Position numbers and translations under genes: made by a program | The notes under the pieces: model-generated | Told to the model about the DNA's origin: nothing | What the model saw: only the letters and a program-made list of their open reading frames with translations | Databases searched by the model: none | Shown: positions 17,030 to 24,579 of the stretch, in pieces | Numbering within the stretch: the first letter of the stretch is position 1 | Layout: each line of letters opens with the position of its first letter | NCBI GenBank assembly: GCA_020634855.1 | Contig: JACKAU010000009.1 | Location: 1-64,000 of the forward strand | From: Anaerolineales bacterium | GTDB taxonomy: Bacteria; Chloroflexota; Anaerolineae; 4572-78; J111 | DNA length: 64,000 nt | Direction: 5' to 3'

Positions 17030-17146
17030 CGGTTCCTCGATGGGGGGAATTATTGTATTTATGATAACACAGTTGTTGGTTCAAGCACAACTTAAAAAGC
17101 GTCTGACGGTTCCACATCGATAATTTTATGTCGATCTTGTTAAAAG

Positions 17147-17236
17147 CAAATGGTGAATGGTGAATTGTGGATGGTGAATTGTGAAGTTATTTTTTTATTC
17201 ACCATTCACCATTAAATATTCATCATTCACAATTAT
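17147..17236. repeat. ATGGTGAATTGTG simple palindrome
   Basis: Repeats of ATGGTGAATTGTG on the left arm and ATTCACCATTCACCAT on the right arm form a hairpin with an AT-rich loop. It fills part of the gap 17030-17436, which otherwise holds only the cassette promoter. Related text occurs near 31990-32012 and inside aroB at 35113-35165. Confidence 0.65.
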
Positions 17237-17272
17237 TTAGTATCTATCAGGTTTTCAAAACCTTATTGAGGA

Positions 17273-17336
17273 TTGAAAAAAGCGATGCATTATGTGATAA
17301 TAGGCTCAGAGAAGTGTTGGAAGACTTAGATTTGAT
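17273..17336 (+). promoter_or_regulatory. Cassette promoter, copy A
   Basis: -35 TTGAAA (17273-17278), 17-bp spacer, -10 GATAAT (17296-17301) with TGT just before it. The following 40 bp (GAGAAGTGTTGGAAG, then TTAGATTTGATG) recur after an identical promoter at 23543. It drives the HEPN-like cassette gene and perhaps the next one. Confidence 0.75.
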
Positions 17337-17399
17337 GTGTAATTCAATCGATATAAGACGACCACTGGATATCTAGTGTCAAAGTTATCGCTAATTCTC

Positions 17400-17406
17400 G
17401 TTGGGT
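17400..17406 (+). other. GTTGGGT, possible attI-like R box (copy A)
   Basis: Matches the integron core-site rule GTTRRRY. It sits between the copy A promoter and the first cassette gene and is flanked by AATTC on the left and CTAATC on the right, like GTTGGGC at 23617. A seven-base match alone is weak; the repeated context is what supports it. Confidence 0.4.
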
Positions 17407-17436
17407 CGCTAATCTTAATTGAAGGGCGTTGTGAAA

Positions 17437-17988
17437 ATGACTGTTTATAAATTAGACAAGAAAGTCAAGCGTGAACTCAAAGATAGTCACAAAGCGATTC
17501 TGCCAATACAGTATCTTTCTGTAGAAATACTTGATATTCTATGGTCCTACTACCTTTTACAAACACTTCCATACGAGTTAGACTCGGATGATCGGCTGGA
17601 GAATTTGCGGACTTTGAAATTCATCGAACTGCTAATTGGTGATATTATTTTGCGATTGTGTAAATTCAGAGATAACGATTCAAGATCACTGAGCTTTGAA
17701 CAAGCGATCAAAGACCTGCGAAAACGTTCAGCAACAAAAGGTCGTGTAGAAGGTCTTGAACCAGTAATCAAGAAATACAAGGTCACAACACAAAATATCG
17801 AGAACCACCGGAACTCTTATATCGCCCATCTTTCTAAACGTGATCGAACGCATTTGAAACCGACAAGCGAAATCTATGAGGCGATACAATTGGCAGTTCA
17901 AATTGTCGATACATTGTCAGGTGAACAAAATTCATACAGTATTGAGGGAATTGATCTACGTAAAACAGTATTACAAGATCGCCCATAA
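17437..17988 (+). CDS. HEPN-like protein, cassette gene 1
   Basis: 183 residues, all helical in appearance, with no membrane segment. The motif HRNSYIAH near residue 125 fits R-N-x4-H (the RX4-6H rule) of HEPN ribonuclease domains, which occur in toxins, Abi systems and CRISPR effectors. The family beyond that is not recognised. It has a lower GC content than the flanking genes. ATG at 17437 chosen over a TTG 18 bp earlier; GAAGGG lies upstream. It lies directly behind the cassette promoter and before a degenerate attC site, so it is probably a mobile gene cassette. No partner antitoxin gene is adjacent. Confidence 0.6.
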   Translation: MTVYKLDKKVKRELKDSHKAILPIQYLSVEILDILWSYYLLQTLPYELDSDDRLENLRTLKFIELLIGDIILRLCKFRDNDSRSLSFEQAIKDLRKRSATKGRVEGLEPVIKKYKVTTQNIENHRNSYIAHLSKRDRTHLKPTSEIYEAIQLAVQIVDTLSGEQNSYSIEGIDLRKTVLQDRP

Positions 17989-18122
17989 TTTCAGTTATCG
18001 TTCTTTAGCATACTTAACAGTAGTAAATTCTTATTGAAATCAAATGCGCCGTACGAAATGGGCAGCACACTGTATGGTAGCGCAGTTTGTGCATTCAATA
18101 TTGGTTTCAATCCATTGCTGCC

Positions 18123-18288
18123 GCCCAATGCGGCAAATATAGCCGACCGCAGAGTAGTGTTTTTTACTTATGGTTGTGTTACTTGTAATATTGGTTTCCC
18201 TTCAAAGTTCGTCGCACTGTTGGCGTAGCCTTTGGGTTGATGTGGTGTCACACACGTGAGTTGTCTCTAATTGGGGTAGCCGTTGGAC
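18123..18288 (+). other. attC-like site 1 (degenerate right half)
   Basis: The left half is well formed: R'' GCCCAAT (18123-18129), 11 bases, L'' AGCCGA (18141-18146), the same layout as sites 2 and 3. The right R' box GTTGGAC (18282-18288) fits GTTRRRY and its flank GGCGGC mirrors GCCGCC at the left end. The expected L' box is not recognisable and the site, at 166 bp, is long. The gap from 17989 to 18347 holds only this; the small frame inside it is not convincing as a gene. Confidence 0.5.
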
Positions 18289-18347
18289 GGCGGCTTTATG
18301 GGCGGCGTAATAAGTATGGGCAATCACCGATTGCAAAACAGGTTAAT

Positions 18348-19430
18348 ATGCAAAATCAAGAGCTGGTCAATTATATTTTTGATAAAATAGATCATTCTAT
18401 AGTTTCAAAATTCAAAGACTGGATAAATTCTAGTCAGCGTTTTAGGGATTTTGCCGAGATATACAAAGACAAAATTAAAGGTAATAATAAAGTTGGGGGT
18501 GCGCTAAAAGATAAACAAAACTGTGATGAAAAGTTAGAAGACATTCTGTTTGAATTAGAAGTTGCTTATCTACTCCTTCAAAATGATTATTTCTCTATAG
18601 TTGAATATGAAAAGGACAAGAAACTGGGGCCAGCACCAGATTTCACAATAACCTGTAAGTGTGAAGTGGCCTTTAATTTGGAAGTAAAACATATTCGTAA
18701 GTCAGAATTAGAGAAACGTTTCAAGGCGTGGGAAATAGAATTAGCTACCCAAACCCATAAACTTCCATCAGAAACTTTGGTTCTGGAACCATTTATTAGC
18801 AATGTAAGTGGCTTAAACGATTATTCGGATTTATTGAGCCGTTTAGAAAGCCACCAAGCAGAGATTATAGAATTTATTACTGAAATCATTCCTGATGCTG
18901 AAAAGAGTATTTCGCCTCACAAAAAGAAAATCTACAAAGTGCCTGAATTTGAAGATAAACTCTCGTTCGAACTCAGCAAACCATTCAGAATAAAATCTCA
19001 TAATGTTTTATGGCGTCCTTTACTTGAAAGAGAAGTCTTCTACACTCAAGAAGAATACAAAAAGTTTGGCGACTTAATTTGCAATCCTAAGACGCTAAAT
19101 CAATTAATAGCAGGTATGATAAATGTGTTGTTGATCACCACAGATAGTGAAACCCACGATGATGTTGATTTAACTATTCAAGCAATTCCAAAGTTGCAAA
19201 GATTTATTGCCAAGGACGAAGATGAATTTTTTATAAAGAAGGGGTTTCGTGAGGGGATAGAAGGATTCTTAAATCAGTATAGGAAAATCAGTGCTATAGC
19301 CTTTGTTAATTCACTTGGTACTGAAAATGGTGCCATATTGTTAAAAAACAATAACGCAGAATGCCAACTTCCTGAAGACGTGGAAAAAGTTTTATTGGCA
19401 AGCATCTGCCGCCCAACAACAAAATTGTAG
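18348..19430 (+). CDS. PD-(D/E)XK nuclease-like protein, cassette gene 2
   Basis: 360 residues, AT-rich compared with the chromosome around it. At about residues 90-115 the text runs GPAPDFTITCKCE...FNLEVKH: a P-D-F, then E-V-K twelve residues on, the catalytic pattern of PD-(D/E)XK nucleases. A long helical C-terminal part follows. It has no known family name by eye. ATG at 18348 (CAGG upstream) chosen; the open frame runs back to 18237 but crosses the attC site. The last six codons lie inside attC site 2. A restriction- or defence-type nuclease is the best guess. Confidence 0.65.
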   Translation: MQNQELVNYIFDKIDHSIVSKFKDWINSSQRFRDFAEIYKDKIKGNNKVGGALKDKQNCDEKLEDILFELEVAYLLLQNDYFSIVEYEKDKKLGPAPDFTITCKCEVAFNLEVKHIRKSELEKRFKAWEIELATQTHKLPSETLVLEPFISNVSGLNDYSDLLSRLESHQAEIIEFITEIIPDAEKSISPHKKKIYKVPEFEDKLSFELSKPFRIKSHNVLWRPLLEREVFYTQEEYKKFGDLICNPKTLNQLIAGMINVLLITTDSETHDDVDLTIQAIPKLQRFIAKDEDEFFIKKGFREGIEGFLNQYRKISAIAFVNSLGTENGAILLKNNNAECQLPEDVEKVLLASICRPTTKL

Positions 19431-19538
19431 CCGAATTGCTACCCTAGCTTTTTTTGAAGTTGTTTGCACCTGTGAAGTCACTTTCTCATTGAGGTTGGTT
19501 TCGCTGGCCCGCAATCGCCTGATTTTTGGGTGTTGAGC
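19411..19538 (+). other. attC site 2 (integron recombination site)
   Basis: R'' GCCCAAC (19411-19417), 11 bases, L'' AGCCGA (19429-19434); L' TCGCCT (19515-19520), 11 bases, R' GTTGAGC (19532-19538). The arms pair (AGCCGAATTGC against GCAATCGCCT) with one unpaired A on the left strand, like the extrahelical base of known attC hairpins. Length 128 bp, within the known range. It overlaps the 3' end of cassette gene 2. Confidence 0.8.
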
Positions 19539-19604
19539 AGCAATAAACCGATTATCTAACTTTACGCCACCGAGGAGAGAGCATCACCACAACTCGATAG
19601 ACTT

Positions 19605-19633
19605 CAACGCCAACGCAAGCGTTGGCGTTTTTT
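19605..19633 (+). terminator. Intrinsic terminator after the first cassette group
   Basis: AACGCCAACGC and GCGTTGGCGTT with a two-base loop, followed by a T run. It closes transcription from the cassette genes before the minisatellite. Confidence 0.88.
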
Positions 19634-19752
19634 ATGGCATTGTCGCCGTTACGGTCTTAATAGCGATTGATCCACCTTCGGCGTCGAAGCGCCGGGCCGT
19701 CGCATAGAGGGGTGAGCACGCAGAAGGATACGATTACACGCGTGATCGATTG

Positions 19753-20039
19753 TGTCTGCGTGCGGAAAGGTTCGTTTTGCGAGAATTCGTATGATGCTGC
19801 ACGCAGAATGGTCCGTTTTGTGAGAATTCGTAGGGTGCCGAGCTCGGAAAGGTCCATTTTGCAAGAATTCGTAGGGTGCCGAGCTCGGAAAGGTCCATTT
19901 TGCAAGAATTCGTAGGGTGCCGAGCTCGGAAAGGTCCATTTTGCGAGAATTCGTAGGGTGCTGCACGCAGAAAGGTCCATTTTGCGAGAATTCGTATGGT
20001 GCTGCATGCAGAATGGTTCGTTTTGCCAGCTTCGTATCG
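19753..20039. repeat. 41-bp minisatellite with conserved palindromic cores
   Basis: Six GAATTC-containing units exactly 41 bp apart (GAATTC at 19783, 19824, 19865, 19906, 19947, 19988) and degenerate ends. Each unit also has a ten-base palindrome: CCGAGCTCGG in three units, CTGCACGCAG in two, CTGCATGCAG in one and CTGCGTGCGG at the left edge. 41 is not a multiple of three, so the open frames across it are not a repeated protein. The gap 19539-20074 holds only this and the terminator. Confidence 0.92.
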
Positions 20040-20074
20040 GTCAAATTGACAGGATGTCCGTTAGCGAAATCTAT

Positions 20075-22840
20075 TTACCCCCTTTCCCATTGTCTCCCGA
20101 TGAATTTCGCTGCTTCCGATACCCACAAGACGATGGTGCTCAAACCCAGGCTAAGGGCTAAATCGGGGATTGGCAGCGGAATGGTTTCAAAAATCGGTTG
20201 TAGGAAGGGGATATAAATCACCGCCATTTGCAACAAGAAGGTCGAAAGCAGCGCGCCCAGCATGGCCGGGTTGGTTCCCAGGCCGATGCTGAACAGCGAG
20301 TCGCGTTCGGAGCGAACCGCCAGGGCAAAGAACAGTTGCGACATCACCAGCGTGGTAAAGATTATGGTTTGCCAGGAGGGCTGCTCGGCCTGCCAGTAGT
20401 AATAGCCTACGCCCAGGCACACCAACGTCATGACCAGCCCCATACTAACAATCGTGCGGACCATGCCCTCGCTGAAAATACCACGGGTGGTTGAACGCGG
20501 CGGCCGGCGCATGATATTCCGCTCGGCCGGTTCGAAACTTAAGGCCAAAGCCGGCAGGCCATCGGTGACCAGGTTCATCCATAAAATTTGCAGAGGCAAC
20601 AGCGGCAGGGGCATACCCAGCAGCGGCCCCAGCAGCATCACCCCCAATTCGCTGGAATTGCAGCTCAACAGGTAGGCGATAAATTTGCGGATGTTATCGA
20701 AAATGGTGCGGCCTTCTTCCACCGCGGCGACAATGGTGGCAAAGTTATCGTCCAGCAAGACCATATCGGCAGCCTCCTTGGCTACGTCGGTGCCGGTAAT
20801 GCCCATCGCCACACCGATATCGGCCTTTTTCAGCGCCGGCGCGTCGTTGACCCCATCGCCGGTCATGGCGACGATGTGGTCCTGTTGCTGGTAAACCTCA
20901 ACCAAATTCAACTTATGTTCCGGAGCCACGCGGGCAAAGACCGACACATCGCCGGCGGTCTCGGCCAGTTGCTCCAGCGACAGCCGATCCAACTCCTGGC
21001 CGGTCAAAAAGCGGTCGCCCTGGCTGATGCCTAACTCGCCGGCGATGTAGCGGGCCGTAAGCGGATGGTCGCCGGTAATCATCACCGGCCGAATGCCGGC
21101 GGTGCGGCAGGTGGCAATGGCCGCCTTGACTTCAGGCCGGGGCGGGTCAATCATACCCACCATACCCAGCAAGATCAGGTCGCGCTCCAGCGTTTCGGTG
21201 GTGCGTTCCGCCGGAACGGCATCCAGAGGGCGCAACCCGACCCCCAGCACCCGCATGCCGTTTTGGGCCAGCTTGTCGTGGGCCGCCAGCACCCGTTGCC
21301 GCCAGGTCTCGTCCAGCGGTTCCAGGTGACCCTCGACCCAGACGTGGGCCGCGAGGCCCAGCAACCCGTCAATAGCTCCCTTGGTAAAAGCCACGTAGGC
21401 GGCTTCGGGGCGCGGTCGTCCGGCCCACACTTGGGCCAGGCGGGGGGGTAAATCTTCATCAGAGGTGGGCCGGCGATGGACGGTCGTCATCCGCTTGCGC
21501 ACCGACTCGAACGGCAGTTCCGCGACGCGGGGGAGGATTTGGTCCAGGTCATCCTTGAGCAACCCAAACTCGGCCGCGGCCAGTAATAGCGCTCCCTCAG
21601 TCGAGTCGCCGACCACCTGGTAGTCGCCCAGGTTTTGGGGGGCAGTTTGCAGCACCGCATCGTTGCACAACGCGCCGCCAATCAGCAGCAGGTCGAGCGT
21701 GGGTTGGATGGCCGGGGTAACCACTTGCTCGCTGCCCTTGACCTCTAGGCCGGCCCCCTCGGCTCGCTCGACCAGGTCAAGGCGTTGATTGGCGATGTCG
21801 AGCACCGTCACCGTCATCTTGTTTTGGGTCAGGGTGCCGGTCTTATCCGAGCAGATCACCGTCACCGAGCCGAGGGTTTCCACGGCCGGCAGCCGGCGAA
21901 TGAGGGCGCGTCGTTGCAGCATTCGCTGCGCGCCCATGGCCAGCGCCACCGTCACTACGGCGGCCAGACCCTCGGGTACCGCGGCTACGGCCAGGCTGAC
22001 GGCGGTCAAAAATACCTCGCTCAGGGGATCGCCCCGCCACAGGCCCATGACAAAAATCACGCCGACAATGGCCAGGGCCGCCACCGCCAGCACCACGCCC
22101 AATCGGTTCAGGCGCTGTTGCAGCGGGGTCGGCTCTTGTTCGACCGTTTGGATCAAATGGGCAATGTGACCCAACTCGGTTTGCATGCCGGTGGTGGTGA
22201 TGACGGCCTGGCCGTGTCCATAACTGACCACCGTGCCCATGTAAATCATGTTGCGCCGGTCGGCCAGACTTATTTCGGTTTGATAGACCGCTGCGGCGTC
22301 TTTTTCCACGGCCTCCGACTCACCGGTGAGGGCGGCCTCCTCCAGACGCAAGTTGGCGCTTTCCAGCAGGCGACCGTCGGCGGGAACTTTGTTGCCGGTC
22401 TCCAGTAGGACAATATCGCCGGGAACCAGATCACGGGACGAGATTTCTTTGACCTGACCGTCGCGGCGCACCTTGACCAGCGGCACGGCCAGTTGCTTCA
22501 ACGCGGCCATCGATTGCTCGGCCTTGTTCTCCTGGCGAAATCCCAACCCGGCATTGAGGACAACGATGGCCAGGATGACGGCGGCGTCCAGTAAATCGCC
22601 CAAGAAAAAGGAGATAATGGCCGCGATGATGAGGATGATCGTCATAACGTTGGTGAATTGCGCCAGCAGGATTTTCCAAGGACTTTTCAGGCCCTGCTCA
22701 ACCAGGGCGTTGGGGCCGTACTGTTCCAGGCGATGCGTCGCCTCCGCTTGGGTCAGGCCCGTGGCGGGGATTGTGTTGAGTTGTTGTAGTACCTCGTTCC
22801 GGGACGGTTGGTACCAGTTATTCACAATTTTTTCTTTCAT
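20075..22840 (-). CDS. Calcium-type P-type ATPase (cation-transporting, P2)
   Basis: 921 residues. N-terminal cation-ATPase segment (NEVLQQLNTIPATGLTQAEA), actuator loop with TGES, PEGL in the fourth helix (AAVPEGLAA), phosphorylation motif CSDKTGTLTQNKM, nucleotide-binding KGA, and hinge TGDGVNDAPALKKADIG, then four to six C-terminal helices. These fit P2A/P2B pumps (Ca2+, possibly Mn2+ or Na+), which expel cations across the plasma membrane. The ATG is at 22840. It lies opposite in strand to both cassette groups and between them, and its codon use is like the chromosome, so it is not cassette cargo. Confidence 0.92.
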   Translation of the reverse strand: MKEKIVNNWYQPSRNEVLQQLNTIPATGLTQAEATHRLEQYGPNALVEQGLKSPWKILLAQFTNVMTIILIIAAIISFFLGDLLDAAVILAIVVLNAGLGFRQENKAEQSMAALKQLAVPLVKVRRDGQVKEISSRDLVPGDIVLLETGNKVPADGRLLESANLRLEEAALTGESEAVEKDAAAVYQTEISLADRRNMIYMGTVVSYGHGQAVITTTGMQTELGHIAHLIQTVEQEPTPLQQRLNRLGVVLAVAALAIVGVIFVMGLWRGDPLSEVFLTAVSLAVAAVPEGLAAVVTVALAMGAQRMLQRRALIRRLPAVETLGSVTVICSDKTGTLTQNKMTVTVLDIANQRLDLVERAEGAGLEVKGSEQVVTPAIQPTLDLLLIGGALCNDAVLQTAPQNLGDYQVVGDSTEGALLLAAAEFGLLKDDLDQILPRVAELPFESVRKRMTTVHRRPTSDEDLPPRLAQVWAGRPRPEAAYVAFTKGAIDGLLGLAAHVWVEGHLEPLDETWRQRVLAAHDKLAQNGMRVLGVGLRPLDAVPAERTTETLERDLILLGMVGMIDPPRPEVKAAIATCRTAGIRPVMITGDHPLTARYIAGELGISQGDRFLTGQELDRLSLEQLAETAGDVSVFARVAPEHKLNLVEVYQQQDHIVAMTGDGVNDAPALKKADIGVAMGITGTDVAKEAADMVLLDDNFATIVAAVEEGRTIFDNIRKFIAYLLSCNSSELGVMLLGPLLGMPLPLLPLQILWMNLVTDGLPALALSFEPAERNIMRRPPRSTTRGIFSEGMVRTIVSMGLVMTLVCLGVGYYYWQAEQPSWQTIIFTTLVMSQLFFALAVRSERDSLFSIGLGTNPAMLGALLSTFLLQMAVIYIPFLQPIFETIPLPIPDLALSLGLSTIVLWVSEAAKFIGRQWERG

Positions 22841-23037
22841 TTAAACAAGGCCAGGTTGCTATACCTAACTCAAATGTGGCCATTATTTAATTCATAATCC
22901 TGCGGAAAGGCAATTTGATAACTGGGTCATGTCTTTTGGATTCCGTGAGATGCACCTGAATATGGCGTAGTGCGTAGTTGATTGTGATATGGACTACGTA
23001 ATACGTCGTTGGTGCGGCAAATTTGCGCTATCCGCGA

Positions 23038-23300
23038 AAATTATGGGACACGGATCACACGGATTGAACGGATATTCACCGATCTAAATTTCAGTAGATC
23101 ACAGTTTTACATCAATTGAACACAGATCATACAGATTTTCACGGATTTTCTTCAATTAAATCAAGCCTTATCCGTGAAAATCTGTATGATCCGTGTCCTC
23201 TGTGTTCTATCATTTCTCATCAGCTCTTGAAATCGTGGTCTACTGAAATTTATTTTATCCGTGTTAATCCGTATGATCGGTCTAATCCGTGTCCTATTTT
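23038..23300. repeat. Cluster of ATCCGTGTCC / CACGGAT interspersed repeats
   Basis: Repeated short pieces such as CACGGATTTTC, GAAAATCTGTATGATCCG and AATCCGTGTCC in both orientations, able to form several hairpins. With the pyrimidine-rich text at 23470-23505 and the cassette promoter, this is what the gap 22841-23682 holds. No ORF was accepted there. Confidence 0.7.
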
Positions 23301-23542
23301 GGGTTGGGGTTTCAGCCAACAAAAACGCCTTGAATCCAGCAGATTCACCGCCCTCGGCTGTGCCACAGACCGCTATGGGCCGGTTGTCGCGCCCTTGGCC
23401 ATGAAACTGCCCCGGATTTAACCCTACCGACGTCTGCGGCGCTGCGAGCCGGCCGGTGACAATGCTTCATCCCCCTACTCCTACTACCTACCCCCTACCC
23501 CCTGACCGAGGTAACATTTTGCCTGGGTAGATGGTAGTCCTA

Positions 23543-23610
23543 TTGAAAACGGTTAGGGTTTGTGTGATAATAGTTGAGAAGTGTTGGAAGTTTTAGATTT
23601 GATGAGTAAG
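23543..23610 (+). promoter_or_regulatory. Cassette promoter, copy B
   Basis: -35 TTGAAA (23543-23548), 17-bp spacer, -10 GATAAT (23566-23571) preceded by TGT. The boxes, the spacing and the downstream GAGAAGTGTTGGAAG and TTAGATTTGATG are the same as in copy A at 17273, while the spacer bases differ. It drives the Mrr-like cassette gene. Confidence 0.78.
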
Positions 23611-23616
23611 AATTCG

Positions 23617-23623
23617 GTTGGGC
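23617..23623 (+). other. GTTGGGC, possible attI-like R box (copy B)
   Basis: Fits GTTRRRY, preceded by AATTCG and followed 12 bases later by CTAATC, as in copy A at 17400. It would be the left boundary of the cassette carrying the Mrr-like gene. Not proven. Confidence 0.42.
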
Positions 23624-23682
23624 AAGTTGCTCTAATCATAGTTAGCTGGCTTCGGTCTCACAAGAATCAAGGACCTTTCTGA

Positions 23683-24426
23683 TTGAGTAAACCAAAGCAA
23701 GAAGATAACTGGCGGCTCTACGAAAGACTTGTTGCAGCCCTCGAAGCAGAAAATTCTGGGATAGAGTTGAGCGTAACTCCAAATGCTCGAATAAAAGGTT
23801 GTATTAGTCATAAGGCACGCCAGATAGATGTATTGATTGACGCTCGGTGGGGAGATGATCTTTCACGGCGTATCATCGTTGATGCTAAATTTCGTGGGAG
23901 AAAGTTAGACATCAAAGATGTGGAATCATTTGAAGGTATGATGAAAGATTGCCAGGCGGCACATGGAATACTCATTTGCCCCAAAGGTTGGAGTGCAAGT
24001 GCAAAACGAAGGGCCCAAGATGCCATAACTATTAAGTTGTTGACTTTGGAGGAAGTAGAAGAAAAAACTTCGTGGGCGAGTTTTGATGAATGTATCGGAG
24101 AATGTTATCAAAACCTAAATAGACGTTCACAAAAGGGGCTAGTATTATGGGATGCAGACCATTTATTAAGAATTAACGATTTATGGGCAATTGTTTTTAC
24201 TGGCAAATGTGATGTCTGTCATAATTTTCATATTTGGTGTTGGGACTGCCACGAGAAATTTGCTATTAGCGATGAGGGTCAACACGAATGTTACTGCAAA
24301 CGAATATGGGTAAGCCTAATTGAAGAGGAAATTGACGACCCTACAGGCAAAACTCTCAATGCTGTTCATCTATTACTACAGACAGGAAGTGATATACTGC
24401 CACTTGATCGGCGGCGGTTACGGTAA
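23683..24426 (+). CDS. Mrr-like restriction endonuclease with zinc ribbon, cassette gene 3
   Basis: 247 residues. The N-terminal half has RQIDVLID and RIIVDAKFRG (D, then D-A-K), the PD-(D/E)XK active-site pattern of Mrr_cat nucleases, followed by HGILICPKGWSASAKRRA, also Mrr-like. The C-terminal third holds CDVC and CWDC eight bases of protein apart and HECYC, a likely zinc site. Start is a TTG at 23683 with AAGGA ten bases before; there is no ATG in place. Probably cuts foreign or modified DNA. It lies between a GTTGGGC box and attC site 3, so it is a cassette. No methyltransferase is adjacent. Confidence 0.72.
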   Translation: MSKPKQEDNWRLYERLVAALEAENSGIELSVTPNARIKGCISHKARQIDVLIDARWGDDLSRRIIVDAKFRGRKLDIKDVESFEGMMKDCQAAHGILICPKGWSASAKRRAQDAITIKLLTLEEVEEKTSWASFDECIGECYQNLNRRSQKGLVLWDADHLLRINDLWAIVFTGKCDVCHNFHIWCWDCHEKFAISDEGQHECYCKRIWVSLIEEEIDDPTGKTLNAVHLLLQTGSDILPLDRRRLR

Positions 24427-24457
24427 ATCAAATAGGTATAATTACAGCCAAAGAGCC

Positions 24458-24579
24458 AGCTAACAATCCGCCTAAAGCCGAACCCAGACACGGCGCTTTT
24501 TATTGAAGTTGGATTTGCCACTTTGAGCTTGCCGTTAGGCAATCACTGCATGGGGTCGGCTTAGGAGGGAGCGTTAGGT
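24458..24579 (+). other. attC site 3 (integron recombination site, best formed)
   Basis: R'' AGCTAAC (24458-24464; one mismatch to RYYYAAC), 11 bases, L'' AGCCGA (24476-24481); L' TCGGCT (24556-24561), 11 bases, R' GTTAGGT (24573-24579). L boxes are exact complements. CCTAAAGCCGAACCC pairs with GGGGTCGGCTTAGG leaving one A unpaired, as in classic attC. It is 122 bp long and starts 32 bp after the Mrr-like stop codon. The box order and text (TAAC...AAGCCGA...TCGGCTT...GCGTTAG) closely resemble well-known cassette sites such as that of aadA. Confidence 0.88.

Noticed and set aside
18034..18228. 64-residue ORF between the first two cassette genes
   Set aside because: No ribosome site, low coding likeness, and it crosses an attC-like site.
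19753..20039. CRISPR array
   Set aside because: Units are contiguous with no variable spacers and no cas genes are near.
19649..20044. Repeat protein read from the minisatellite on either strand
   Set aside because: The unit is 41 bp, so each copy is in a different frame, and all frames are open simply because the unit lacks stops.
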